A stretch of 18,978 nt of DNA from an uncultured Muribaculaceae bacterium (GCA_910589055.1 CAJURN010000033.1:1-18978), one strand, 5' to 3'. Shown: positions 6,352-15,623, numbered from the stretch's first letter. Numbers and translations are program-made. The notes: generated by a model from the letters alone, not told the origin.

Positions 6352-8643
6352 ATGAAAAAATCTTTTTCAGCCGCGGCTCTTGCCGCACTTCTGCTGGCCT
6401 GCGCCCCCGCGATGGAAGCCCGGTCGGCACTTGACCTTTCAAGCCGTGCTGCCTTGCGGCACATGCGTACAAGCGCCAATCTGCCATCTAAAAATTTGAT
6501 AAAAAAACAGGGCCTCGACGGTGTTGTCGAAGGCACTACCGCACTCGGCATGCTCCGCATCGCCCCCGGATACACCCGTGCCGACCTTGAAGCCACAGGC
6601 TACCGCGTGTTCTCGGTGCGCGGCGACATCGCATTGGTGTCGATGCCCGTCGATTCCATCGAGCTTCTTGCCGAAGCTCCCTGCGTAAGCCGCGTGCAGC
6701 TCGCAAAGAAAGTGCGTCCGGCAATGGACCTGGCTCGCGAGGCATCCGGAGTTGCCAAGATTCACGCAGGCACCGACCTACCGCAGGCCTACACAGGAAA
6801 AGGCGTGGTTGTGGGTGTAGTCGACCAAGGCCTTGATCCCAACCATATCAACTTCCGCACCGGCGACGACTACTCCAAAAGCCGCATCGGATTCCTGTCG
6901 CACATATATCAGGACAGCAAATCTCAGGACGGATGGACCGGAATAACCTACGACCGTGACAACATCTACCGATTTGAGACTGACGACACCGAAACCTACC
7001 ACGGCACCCACACCCTCGGAATCCTCGCCGGCAGCTACCGAGGCACAGTCACCGCCGCTCAGAAAACCGATGCTTTCACCGTGACTACCTCCGAGGTGCC
7101 CAACCCCTTCTATGGCGTGGCTCCCGACGCCGACATAAGCGCATCCTGCGGCGACCTGCTCGACATGCTCATCGGCCTCGGGGTTGAAAACATCATCAAC
7201 TACGCTGCCGCTGAGGGCAAGCCCTGCGTGCTCAGCCTCTCCCTCGGAAGCACCACCGGCCCTCACGATGCCAACAGCCTCATGTGCCAGTTCCTTGACC
7301 TCGCTTCCGAATATGCCATAATCTGTCTTTCGGCAGGCAACGAGGGCGACCTTCCCATAGCCATCCGCCACACCGCCGAGACCGACTCCGTGGAAGTCAA
7401 GACCTTCATCGAACCTTACGCCTACGGCTCTATGTACGGCAACATCCGCTACGGACAGGTCTACATTTACAGCGACTCGCCCGAAGGTTTCGACGTGCAG
7501 GCTGTGATCTATAACAAGTCGCGCAGCACAATCACCTACCGAATGCCTATCCGTCCCAATCAGGAAGAAGGTGTACCCCAATATTATGCCGCTGCGAAGG
7601 AAGACGACACCGACATCGTAAGCACCCAATTCTCCAACGCCTTCAGCACCGGATACGTAGGCATCGGCTACATGCACGACGAATACACCGGGCGCTACTT
7701 CACCCTGCTCGATTACTACACAGAGGACAACAGCGACAAGAACGCCGCCGGGAACTACATCCTTGGCTTCGTGTGCACGCCCAAGGCCGGACAGACTGTC
7801 GAGGCTTATTGCGACGGCATCACCACTTGCTTCAACTCCTACGGCCAGGAAGGCTGGCTCGAAGGCAGCACCGACGGCTCACTCTCCGACATGGCATGCG
7901 GCTACCGTCCCATCGTTGTCGGCTCCTACAACACACGCGACGACTGGGGCTCGCTCAGCGGTACCCTCAACGGCTACGACGGAGCTTTCGCTGCCGGAAA
8001 GGTAAGCTCTTTCTCTTCTTATGCCACACTTTCCGACGGCCGCACATTGCCCCACGTGTGCGCTCCCGGCGCTGCCATCATATCCTCCACCAACTCCTAC
8101 TTCGTGGAAAATGCCGACAACGGAGTGTCCGATTCCGACATCCAGGCTATAATGCTCGAAGACAATCGCCGCAACTACTGGCACCAGTCAATCGGCACAT
8201 CAATGTCGACTCCCTACGTGGCAGGCGCGATTGCCCTGTGGCTCGAAGCTGACCCGACGCTCAACGACGCAGACGTTCGCCGCATCATATCAGAGACATC
8301 CCTCCGCGACGCAGATGTGCTCGAAGGCGAAGCCGCTCGCTGGGGTGCCGGAAAATTCGACGCATACGCCGGACTCAAGGAAGTTATCCGCAGCGCCGGA
8401 CTTCAGGACGTGAACACCGCCGAGAAGCAGCCCATCTTCCAACCCACCGGAGCCGGAAGCTACGAAGTGTTCCTTCCCGGTGCTGCCGCACTGCACGTGC
8501 AGCTCCACTCTATGTCAGGAGCATGCGTGCTCGACATCAACGCCGCCGGCGACCAGACCACTTTCAACACCTCGGCGCTCACGCCCGGAATCTATGTCGC
8601 CACTGTCAACGGACAGCAGGGGACCAAACTCGTAATCAAATAA
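6352..8643 (+). CDS. Secreted subtilisin-like (S8) serine protease, T9SS cargo
   Basis: A predicted exported endopeptidase of 763 residues. ATG 6352 is preferred over the in-frame 6286 because it begins the signal peptide (MKKSFSAAALAALLLAC). The catalytic triad is complete: Asp158 in VGVVDQGLDPNH, His217 in YHGTHTLGILAG, and Ser617 in IGTSMSTPYVAG. The oxyanion Asn330 sits in LSAGNEGD. Residues 330-617 contain roughly 200 residues more than a minimal subtilisin, so an extra domain is inserted between oxyanion and nucleophile. Residues between the signal peptide and the Asp motif may form a propeptide. The C-terminus (LHSMSGACVLD through TPGIYVATVNG and KLVIK) is a T9SS type A-like sorting domain. 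The gene starts 95 bp after its upstream neighbour and ends 7 bp before the LRR gene. Substrates are unknown. Confidence 0.93.
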   Translation: MKKSFSAAALAALLLACAPAMEARSALDLSSRAALRHMRTSANLPSKNLIKKQGLDGVVEGTTALGMLRIAPGYTRADLEATGYRVFSVRGDIALVSMPVDSIELLAEAPCVSRVQLAKKVRPAMDLAREASGVAKIHAGTDLPQAYTGKGVVVGVVDQGLDPNHINFRTGDDYSKSRIGFLSHIYQDSKSQDGWTGITYDRDNIYRFETDDTETYHGTHTLGILAGSYRGTVTAAQKTDAFTVTTSEVPNPFYGVAPDADISASCGDLLDMLIGLGVENIINYAAAEGKPCVLSLSLGSTTGPHDANSLMCQFLDLASEYAIICLSAGNEGDLPIAIRHTAETDSVEVKTFIEPYAYGSMYGNIRYGQVYIYSDSPEGFDVQAVIYNKSRSTITYRMPIRPNQEEGVPQYYAAAKEDDTDIVSTQFSNAFSTGYVGIGYMHDEYTGRYFTLLDYYTEDNSDKNAAGNYILGFVCTPKAGQTVEAYCDGITTCFNSYGQEGWLEGSTDGSLSDMACGYRPIVVGSYNTRDDWGSLSGTLNGYDGAFAAGKVSSFSSYATLSDGRTLPHVCAPGAAIISSTNSYFVENADNGVSDSDIQAIMLEDNRRNYWHQSIGTSMSTPYVAGAIALWLEADPTLNDADVRRIISETSLRDADVLEGEAARWGAGKFDAYAGLKEVIRSAGLQDVNTAEKQPIFQPTGAGSYEVFLPGAAALHVQLHSMSGACVLDINAAGDQTTFNTSALTPGIYVATVNGQQGTKLVIK

Positions 8644-8650
8644 TCCAACG

Positions 8651-11600
8651 ATGAAACAAATAAACAGACTTATCGCTCTCGCACTCGGAGTCTGCGCCAC
8701 AGGCTCGGCTTGGGCGCAGGCATCGTCCGAAGAACCCGCACTGGTGTTCAAGAGCAACATCTACTCCTCCGACACAGGAGCGGAAAATCATTTCACATTT
8801 GAAATCGGAGCCACCGAAGACATCTATGTTGATGTTGACTGCGGTTTCGGAAAAACGGAATACGAAGTCGGCGTGGCCGCCTTCGACCAGGACAGCCAGG
8901 TCGTGACCGGTACGGTCATCGACTGCGTTGTCAACGCCGACGGACTCGTGAAAGTCTACGGCGACGTTTCCAAAATCGACTATCTATATGCCGAAGGCGT
9001 GTACATGGAGTGGATCGACCTGAGCAAATGTACCTCCCTGTCGATTCTCAACCTCGAGCACAACGAGCTCACCGGCCTTGACCTCACACCCTTCTCCAAC
9101 CTCCAGGCTCTGTATATCTCCGACAACCCTTTCACCGAAAGTCCTCTTAAAATAGGCTACAAGCCCAATCTGATGATTCTCGACATGACTATCGTGGGAA
9201 ACATCGACCCGGCTTTCACCCTGCGCGACTACCCGGCGCTGGTTTCATTCGACGCCTACGCCACCAAGACGCTCACGAGCTGCGACCCCACAGGCTGTCC
9301 CAACCTCGCCCGTCTGTCGCTTGACCTTTGCTCGGTAAGCAGCCTTGACGTGAGCAAGAATCCCCTGCTCCAGGTGCTCAACATCGAGGACTCGCGTATC
9401 AGCTCCATCGACCTGAGCAACAACCCCTTGCTCACCCAGCTCTACGCCAACCACATATCCGGCACAGTCAACACCGACGTGAAACTCACCTCACTCGACC
9501 TCACAAAGAATCCCAACATCCAGATTCTTACCGCTGCCGGAAATAAACTCACGTCAATCGACCTGTCAAAAAACACTCAGCTCGGCCATCTGATGATAAG
9601 CAACAATTATCTCACCGACCTTGACCTGAGCGCCAACACAGGCCTGTACAACGTATACATCGAAAACAACTGCATGGGCTTCTCTACGCTCCCCATGCCC
9701 GGCCAGTATGCCGACTACACCTACGCCCAGCGCCCCATCGAGGTTGCCAAATGCTACAAGGCAGGCGATGTGATTGATTTCTCCGACAAGGTTCTCCGCG
9801 AAGGCACCACAACCGAAGCCGCCCTGTTCCTTACCAACACCGTAACAGGTACTTCCGCACAGATGGCATCGGAATACTACTCCTACGCCGACGGAAAAAT
9901 CACACTTCTCAAGCCCGTGACCGACTCGGTGAGCGTGCATTTCGCCAACGCCGCTTTCCCCGAAGCCAATCTTCAGACCGCTAAATTCATGGTGAAATCG
10001 GAAGCCGATTTCGGCAAGCCCTCGCCCATCATGTCATTCACCACTTACGCTTCAGCCGGCACCACGATGAGCTTCGCCGTAGGTCTTGACGGAGCATCCG
10101 CTTCTACTCCCAAGGAATTCTTCGTTGACCCCGGAAACGGCCAGCAGGTGAAGTTCTCAGCCACAACTTCCGACACCCCCGTGGCTCCAAACGTGAGCGT
10201 GACCCGCGCCGGAAACTCCTCCGTGGTTATCTACATCCCCGAAGGGGAAATCCTGACAGCTTTCGCCAGCGACGGAGTCCAGATGAGCACAGTATCCCTC
10301 TCTGCCGCCACCGAACTGCGTGAACTCAAAATTGCCAACGCCGGACTTTACGAGGCCGACACAAAAATGAACCGCTGCCTGCGCAGCCTTGACCTGAGCG
10401 GAAACAACCTCTACTCCATCTCGCTCGAAGGAGCCAACGGCGCCTACGGCAAGAATGTGCTCAGCCACATCAACCTCAGCCACAACTTCCTCAGCGCAAT
10501 CACGCTCAACGACCATCGCGCAATCACCGACCTCAACCTGAGCGACAACAGACTGACGGAATACTCTTTCAAGGACATGGATTTCATGGAGCGAATCAAC
10601 GTTGCCAACAACTACTTTGAGACCATCGACCTCAACTACCTCACCCAGGCGGTTGAAATCAATGTATCCGGCAACCAGCTCACCGAACTTACACTCCCCG
10701 AAAGTCCCGTACTCTCCACCCTCGACATCAGCGGCAACAAATTCACACTTGCCAACGTCCCCTATCTGCCCGAAGTGGCATCCTACACCTACGCTCCGCA
10801 GGCTCAACTCATCATACCCACCAAAGGTCCCGGCATCGACCTCTCGGCTCAGAACCGCACCATCGACGGCGTTTCCACCGTGTTCACATGGCGTAACGCT
10901 TCCGGCCAGCCGGTTCCGCAGACCGATATCTCCTGCGAAGGCGGTCTGTCCAAATTCATCAATCCCGACTACGGAGTGGTATATTGCGAAATGACACATC
11001 CCAAGCTCCCCGGATTCTCCGGAACAGCCGTCTACCGCACAACTTCAATCCAGACCGCTCCCATGCCCACCAACGTGATTGCCTCCTTCACAACAACCGT
11101 CAACAACCAGACAGCCGAGCTCTCATTCGCCGCTGCCAAGGAAGGTTCGGCAATATTCATCGACTGGACCGGCGAAGGCAAGACCCTCGACCAGTATATC
11201 CTCGGCACGACTTACCGTCTGTTCTCGGCCACAACCAAGGCTGACGCCGACGTGAAAGTGTACACCTACGACACCACCAACGACGTGACCGTATTCTCAA
11301 TCACAGGCGTGTCGATGAGCAAACTCGATCTCTCAGGTCTCACACAGCTCACAGCTCTCACCCTCCATGGCGCAGGACTTTCCGAAATCAACATTCCCGA
11401 AAGCGCCCCCGTCAAGGAACTCTATCTCGACAACAACAAGCTCACTACATTCAACCCGGCCAAATATCCCCTTGTACACAGCCTCAGCCTTGCAGGCAAT
11501 CAGCTCACTTCGGTCGACCTCAGCAAGAACACCCGTCTGGCTCAGGTAAGCGTGGCAAACAACAACCTTACCGAAATCACATTGGGACAGCAGCCCAACC

Positions 11601-12322
11601 TTTGGGCGCTCTTTGCTTCGGGCAACTCTCTTGAGCACATCGACCTCTCGGGTGCACAGGGTCTCGAACAGCTTTACATATCGCACAACCTCCTCAAAGA
11701 GATTGACGTTGAAAGCCTTCAGAGCCTGCGCGTGCTCGACCTCGGCAACAACCTCTTTACATTCTCCACTCTCCCCCTGCCCAAGACTCAGTACGCTGTA
11801 TACGCCTACCTCAACCAGCCCGACATGACTATCGCCGAAGATGCCAATGGCAACATCGACCTCAGCTCCCAGGCTATGGCTGGCTCCACTCCCACCGAAT
11901 ACCGCTGGTTCCTCGGTGAGGCTGAATGGGATGATAACGGCGAACTCATTGGCGAGGAACTCATCGAAGGCACCGAGTACACCATCACCAACGGCGTGAC
12001 TAAGTTCCTCAAGCCTTTCGACGAAGTAATGTGCGTGATGATGAACTCCCAGTTCCCCGACCTTTACATCTACACCAACCTCATCAAGGTTGAGGCCGGA
12101 GTGGAAGCAGCGCTTGTCAATTCCGACTTCATGGTAGCTGTCAACGGCAACGACATCACCGTCAGCACCACATCCACCCTTCCCGTAGCGCTCTACGGAA
12201 TCGACGGTCGCTGCCACGGTAACGCAGTTCCCGCCGACGGCCAGGCCCACTTCACCACCTCCGCAGCAGGAGTCTACGTCGTAAGTCAGGGCACCCGCTC
12301 CGTCAAAGTCGCCACCCGATAA
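8651..12322 (+). CDS. Giant secreted leucine-rich-repeat protein, triplicated module, T9SS cargo
   Basis: A 1223-residue exported protein with signal peptide MKQINRLIALALGVCATGSAWAQ. It has three leucine-rich-repeat blocks near residues 119-344, 543-700 and 887-1038, with about 21-residue repeats of the kind LDLSxNxxLxxLxxxxNxLT, as in internalin-like surface proteins. Each block is preceded by a roughly 80-100-residue beta region and followed by a similar domain. That following domain opens with Tyr-rich strands (YTYAQRP, YTYAPQ, YAYLNQ), then IDFS/IDLS, then an LLKP/FINP/FLKP strand. The whole cassette is therefore present three times. The C-terminus (VALYGIDGRC through AAGVYVV) resembles a T9SS sorting domain, though less clearly than its neighbours. 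It follows the protease by 7 bp and precedes a terminator. LRR proteins of this kind usually bind proteins or glycans; the ligand is unknown. Confidence 0.9.
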   Translation: MKQINRLIALALGVCATGSAWAQASSEEPALVFKSNIYSSDTGAENHFTFEIGATEDIYVDVDCGFGKTEYEVGVAAFDQDSQVVTGTVIDCVVNADGLVKVYGDVSKIDYLYAEGVYMEWIDLSKCTSLSILNLEHNELTGLDLTPFSNLQALYISDNPFTESPLKIGYKPNLMILDMTIVGNIDPAFTLRDYPALVSFDAYATKTLTSCDPTGCPNLARLSLDLCSVSSLDVSKNPLLQVLNIEDSRISSIDLSNNPLLTQLYANHISGTVNTDVKLTSLDLTKNPNIQILTAAGNKLTSIDLSKNTQLGHLMISNNYLTDLDLSANTGLYNVYIENNCMGFSTLPMPGQYADYTYAQRPIEVAKCYKAGDVIDFSDKVLREGTTTEAALFLTNTVTGTSAQMASEYYSYADGKITLLKPVTDSVSVHFANAAFPEANLQTAKFMVKSEADFGKPSPIMSFTTYASAGTTMSFAVGLDGASASTPKEFFVDPGNGQQVKFSATTSDTPVAPNVSVTRAGNSSVVIYIPEGEILTAFASDGVQMSTVSLSAATELRELKIANAGLYEADTKMNRCLRSLDLSGNNLYSISLEGANGAYGKNVLSHINLSHNFLSAITLNDHRAITDLNLSDNRLTEYSFKDMDFMERINVANNYFETIDLNYLTQAVEINVSGNQLTELTLPESPVLSTLDISGNKFTLANVPYLPEVASYTYAPQAQLIIPTKGPGIDLSAQNRTIDGVSTVFTWRNASGQPVPQTDISCEGGLSKFINPDYGVVYCEMTHPKLPGFSGTAVYRTTSIQTAPMPTNVIASFTTTVNNQTAELSFAAAKEGSAIFIDWTGEGKTLDQYILGTTYRLFSATTKADADVKVYTYDTTNDVTVFSITGVSMSKLDLSGLTQLTALTLHGAGLSEINIPESAPVKELYLDNNKLTTFNPAKYPLVHSLSLAGNQLTSVDLSKNTRLAQVSVANNNLTEITLGQQPNLWALFASGNSLEHIDLSGAQGLEQLYISHNLLKEIDVESLQSLRVLDLGNNLFTFSTLPLPKTQYAVYAYLNQPDMTIAEDANGNIDLSSQAMAGSTPTEYRWFLGEAEWDDNGELIGEELIEGTEYTITNGVTKFLKPFDEVMCVMMNSQFPDLYIYTNLIKVEAGVEAALVNSDFMVAVNGNDITVSTTSTLPVALYGIDGRCHGNAVPADGQAHFTTSAAGVYVVSQGTRSVKVATR

Positions 12323-12344
12323 GTCCCCGAATCCATTACATAAA

Positions 12345-12382
12345 AAGACACTGCCTGACAAGTTCAGGCAGTTTCTTTTTTT
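12345..12382 (+). terminator. Intrinsic terminator of the secreted-protein operon
   Basis: An 8-bp perfect stem (CTGCCTGA 12351-12358 with TCAGGCAG 12364-12371) and 5-base loop are followed by a T-rich run (12372-12382). It lies about 30 bp after the LRR gene stop. Confidence 0.88.
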
Positions 12383-12432
12383 ATCGGACAGCCATATCGA
12401 GCCGGGGGGATGCGGTGGAAACTATAAAACTC

Positions 12433-12466
12433 AAAGAGGCATCCGCGACGTCGCGGATGCCTCTTT
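12433..12466 (-). terminator. Perfect 34-bp palindrome, terminator of the lipoprotein operon
   Basis: Positions 12433-12466 are an exact inverted repeat with no unpaired base, centred on GACGTC. The stem is GC-rich in the middle and ends in AAAGAGG/CCTCTTT. T-rich sequence follows on both strands, so it may stop transcription from either side. It lies 25 bp past the stop of the leftward lipoprotein gene. Confidence 0.8.
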
Positions 12467-12491
12467 AGGTTTTTGAAGAAGTCAGTAGGGA

Positions 12492-13142
12492 TTACTCGAA
12501 AGAGCCTTCGGCCTTGGCTTCGGCAAGGCGCTCCTTCGCACGTTGCTTGGAACCCTTGTCGACAGTATAGGAAATCACCGCGTGGGTCGAACGGTTAGGC
12601 TGAGATGGAATGTATTCGTCCTTGTAGAGCTTTACAATCTGATTTGCCATGTCTTCATTGCCCGAGGTGATGGAAATTTCAAGAATCTCGTCGCAAAGGC
12701 GGTTGTAATTGTCGCAGAATTTCATGTAGGCATCGGTCTTTTGATACTTTCCGACGCTGTACTCCTGAGCTTCATTCGGCTTTTGGCCGGGGGCGTTCAT
12801 GCTCTGGAGCGTGAACACGAGACGGCGGTTGGCATCCGCGTCGTTCATCGGAAGCAGATACTGCATCTCGGCCTTGTAGATGTACTTGGCGGCATCCCAA
12901 TATGCAGCAACCTCATCAGCATGAAAAACGTCTTCCTCGCAATATTTCAGATAGTAGTTGGCATACAGTTTGTCGAGCACCTCGTGAGCCGTGGTATAGT
13001 CATTGGCGTTTATAGCCTCGATATAAGCCGTGGGCTTGCGCCAGTTGACTTCCTTTTCCTTGCTGTCGCTGCCCCCGCCACAGGACACAGCCATGGCTGC
13101 GAGAAGGCAAACGAATGTATAGAGAATTGTCTTTTTCATCAT
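12492..13142 (-). CDS. Small predicted lipoprotein of unknown function
   Basis: A 216-residue protein with a lipoprotein signal: a hydrophobic stretch ending in AVSC, the modified Cys being residue 21, followed by GGGSDSKEKE. The body is mainly predicted helix, rich in Tyr, Asp and Lys (NANDYTTAHEVLDKLYANYYLKY, in part), and might form helical hairpins of tetratricopeptide-like type, though no formal repeat is visible. It is the last gene of a three-lipoprotein leftward run, 176 bp after the middle gene. No -7 box is visible in that gap, so co-transcription is likely. I recognise no family. ATG 13139 is an equally good start. Confidence 0.8.
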   Translation of the reverse strand: MMKKTILYTFVCLLAAMAVSCGGGSDSKEKEVNWRKPTAYIEAINANDYTTAHEVLDKLYANYYLKYCEEDVFHADEVAAYWDAAKYIYKAEMQYLLPMNDADANRRLVFTLQSMNAPGQKPNEAQEYSVGKYQKTDAYMKFCDNYNRLCDEILEISITSGNEDMANQIVKLYKDEYIPSQPNRSTHAVISYTVDKGSKQRAKERLAEAKAEGSFE

Positions 13143-13318
13143 TTAATCAATTTATTGTTCACAAGTTTCAACCTCGAAAGGCAAAAGAGGTCAGAAGACA
13201 ATCGCCTTCGGCAGGCAAGATGATGGTTCTGCTTCAATTCATGACAAGACCATCATCTTACCTTTTTGCCTTCTTAGCCTTTTTAACCTCTGAAGTGTAG
13301 CTTGCGAAACTTCAGTTA
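13143..13318 (-). promoter_or_regulatory. Intercistronic spacer with two hairpins
   Basis: The gap between two lipoprotein genes holds an 11-bp stem (13217-13227 with 13249-13259, AAGATGATGGT/ACCATCATCTT) with a 21-base loop, and a 7-bp stem (13290-13296 with 13309-13315, CTGAAGT/ACTTCAG). Neither has a clean T-run on the minus strand. They may attenuate, process or stabilise the message rather than end it. Confidence 0.45.
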
Positions 13319-14521
13319 TTACAGATATGTTTTATTATCGTCGTTAGCTTCATCGGCCTTGTCCGAGGATTTGTCGATAGCCCCGATGATACGTGCTCCA
13401 AGATTGCCCCAGAAGCCGCGTTTTTTGTCATCCTGCTCGCGCATGTGCTGACGCATGGCCTGCTCGGAAGCCTTTGCCTGATACTTGGCCTTCAGGCGCT
13501 CGGCCTCGATGGTGGCGAGTTCCACCTCATGGGCACGCGCGGCGTCAGCCTCGGCTTTAGCAATCTCTCGGCTCTGCTTCTCGGCCTGGGCCTTGAACAC
13601 TCCTGTCTCGTAATCCGCGATGAGCTTCTGAGCCTGCGCATATTCGGGAGAATCCTTGGGAAGCATCTGCATGTGAGCATACACATCGCTCGAGAGCTCG
13701 CCGGGCGATGCGGCCATAGCCTGCTTCATGGCAGTCATCTCGTCGGCGGCCACAGTTTTCTGGAACTTGCCGAGGATGTCTTCGTGACGGCTCTGGGCGT
13801 ATTCGAAGGCTGCGGTAGCTTTCTGAGGCACGGATTCAATCAAGGCAAGCGCAAGGGCATAGTCGCCGCGACCATATGCGGCATCGACATCGCTCTTGAA
13901 CGACGCGAGATTTTCGTTGAACCAATTGATAATCTTATCCGAAGCATCGGAAAGCATCTTCTGCAATGCGGGAGAGTTCTCGATGCTGCGGACGGCGTTG
14001 CGGGTCGCTTCCGGGAAGCTGCCGCCCACACCGGTGATTTCCTGCTCTGCCGAGCCGTAGACATCGCCGGTAGTCATATTGAGCACCTTGTAGGAGAGGG
14101 TGTAGTTCACCACCATCTTCTGAGGTGCGGTGGAGGTTACCTTGCGGTCGCCGGGAGTGATTGAGGCACCCAGAGCGAAGCCCGGCACGGTATTGAGGCC
14201 ACCGATTCCGTTAGCCGAAATGAGCTGGAGCATCTTCACGGCGATGCGTTCCGAAAGGTCTTCGGTGATGTCGCCTGCCGGAGCGGGAGGAAGCACCGAG
14301 AGCTTGACATCGTTGGATGTCATCATCGCATAGGGGTCGATGCTGAGCTCCGATTTTTTCTTCGCTATGGCAGCCTGGCGCTCGCTGTCGCTCATTGTGG
14401 AACTTGTGCGGTCCTGAGGCGCGAATTTCTTTGCGGAGCCGTTGTTGCTTTCGCCACCTCCGCAGGCAGCCGCGCCGGCCATAAGCACGGCGCTCACTGC
14501 GATTGCAAGAATTTTATTCAT
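13319..14521 (-). CDS. Predicted lipoprotein with C-terminal coiled coil
   Basis: A 400-residue protein with a lipoprotein signal ending AAAC (Cys20), then GGGESNNG. Residues about 70-200 form a mixed alpha/beta region (VKLSVLPPAPAGD, ISANGIGGLNTVPGFALGA, MVVNYTLSYKVLNMTTGDVYGSAEQEITG). This resembles a group of Bacteroidales lipoproteins carrying an SNGVGGL-like segment and loosely recalls CsgG/LpoB-type folds. Residues about 200-300 are helical and tetratricopeptide-like. Residues about 310-375 are Ala/Glu/Lys/Arg-rich and likely a coiled coil. It begins 14 bp after the upstream lipoprotein gene ends, so the two are co-transcribed. The partnership suggests an envelope complex; function is unknown. 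Confidence 0.85.
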   Translation of the reverse strand: MNKILAIAVSAVLMAGAAACGGGESNNGSAKKFAPQDRTSSTMSDSERQAAIAKKKSELSIDPYAMMTSNDVKLSVLPPAPAGDITEDLSERIAVKMLQLISANGIGGLNTVPGFALGASITPGDRKVTSTAPQKMVVNYTLSYKVLNMTTGDVYGSAEQEITGVGGSFPEATRNAVRSIENSPALQKMLSDASDKIINWFNENLASFKSDVDAAYGRGDYALALALIESVPQKATAAFEYAQSRHEDILGKFQKTVAADEMTAMKQAMAASPGELSSDVYAHMQMLPKDSPEYAQAQKLIADYETGVFKAQAEKQSREIAKAEADAARAHEVELATIEAERLKAKYQAKASEQAMRQHMREQDDKKRGFWGNLGARIIGAIDKSSDKADEANDDNKTYL

Positions 14522-14535
14522 AGTATTGTCGTGAT

Positions 14536-15567
14536 TTATTTCAAACCGTCGATAGTGATGAGAATTTCACCGAGGCCCTGCGACTTGTTGGTGCACTTCA
14601 CGCCAAGATTCTTACGCATGCTCTTGGACATATCGCGTGCCCAGTCGTAGACGCCGAACTGCGTTCCGTCCTCGTTGAGCAGAGGAATACGCACGTTCAC
14701 GAAGTAAAGTTCCTTGTCGGTGTTGCGCTGCATCTTGTATGCGCCCTTGACGGTGTGGGTCTTGATATAGTCCACAATCCAATCGGCATATGTGTCGCCT
14801 TCGATGGATTCATCGCTGAGGTCGAAGTCGCAGCCCGAAGCGATTGCAACACGCACGGTCACGTTGCGGCCGCGGGTGAGGATGTCGGAGAAGCTGTTCT
14901 GGATTTCGCCGAGCATCTTGGGCATGGTGTCCTTGATAGGCTGAGCCATGGCCGCTGCTGTCTTGTCGCCCTTGACATCGGAAACGGTGCTGGTCGACAC
15001 CACATTGTTAGTGTAGGCATCGAGTACGTTGAGCGTGAACGACACTGTGCGTGCCTGGTCGAGGGGTGCGCGCATGTCAAGAGCTGAATGATAGTCAAGC
15101 TCGATAATCATGTCGGGCTGAGCCACGGTAAGGAGCATTGTCTTGGCGTCCTTGTCAAGACCGTCCACCATGTCGACGGCATCCTGAGTCTCAAGCTGCT
15201 TGAGCGTCTGCTCAAGGTCCTGAAGAGGATAATTGGCCTGCACGAACGCGTCCTGAATAGCGGAAAGCACGGCCTTGTTGTCGGGATTGGCGGTCATGTA
15301 CTTGCCATAGTCGCGGATTTTCACCTCACGTCCGTCGATGTCCTGGGTTGTCAGAGCCTTGTATTGCTTCAGAAGATTGTCGCTCGGAAGTACCATGATT
15401 GTGGGGCGGGCCTGCTCCACGGCGTTGACATCGGAGTTTTCGTATGCCACAATGTCGCCGCTTGCTCCCTCGGCGAGGGATGTTCCGGCGGTTCCGTTAT
15501 TGCCTCCGCCGCAGCTCCAAAGCAAAGCCGAAGCGGCCATAACGGTGAATAAACTTGTCTTTTTCAT
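14536..15567 (-). CDS. DUF6175-like predicted lipoprotein
   Basis: A 343-residue lipoprotein: signal MKKTSLFTVMAASALLWSC with Cys19, then GGGNNG. The body begins RPTIMVLPSDNLLKQY, continues with DMIIELDYHSA, then FTLNVLDAYTNNVVSTST. This layout matches my memory of Bacteroidales DUF6175 proteins (PTLMIVPSDN, later an ELDxxW/Y strand and a FDAYTNK-like strand). That family assignment is moderately confident and its function is not established. ATG 15567 is preferred to the in-frame GTG at 15573 because it directly begins the signal peptide. A -7 box (TAACTTTG on minus, 15624-15631) would start the transcript about 50 bases upstream. It is the first of three co-directional lipoprotein genes. 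Confidence 0.82.
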   Translation of the reverse strand: MKKTSLFTVMAASALLWSCGGGNNGTAGTSLAEGASGDIVAYENSDVNAVEQARPTIMVLPSDNLLKQYKALTTQDIDGREVKIRDYGKYMTANPDNKAVLSAIQDAFVQANYPLQDLEQTLKQLETQDAVDMVDGLDKDAKTMLLTVAQPDMIIELDYHSALDMRAPLDQARTVSFTLNVLDAYTNNVVSTSTVSDVKGDKTAAAMAQPIKDTMPKMLGEIQNSFSDILTRGRNVTVRVAIASGCDFDLSDESIEGDTYADWIVDYIKTHTVKGAYKMQRNTDKELYFVNVRIPLLNEDGTQFGVYDWARDMSKSMRKNLGVKCTNKSQGLGEILITIDGLK

Positions 15568-15623
15568 AATCACACTTGTGTTAAATTATATTTATTTGCA
15601 ATAGATTCACGGTATGTACTTCG

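Noticed and set aside
10157..10999. Long minus-strand frames opposite the LRR gene
   Set aside because: They are antisense shadows of a strongly patterned coding sequence and have no start signals or domains of their own.
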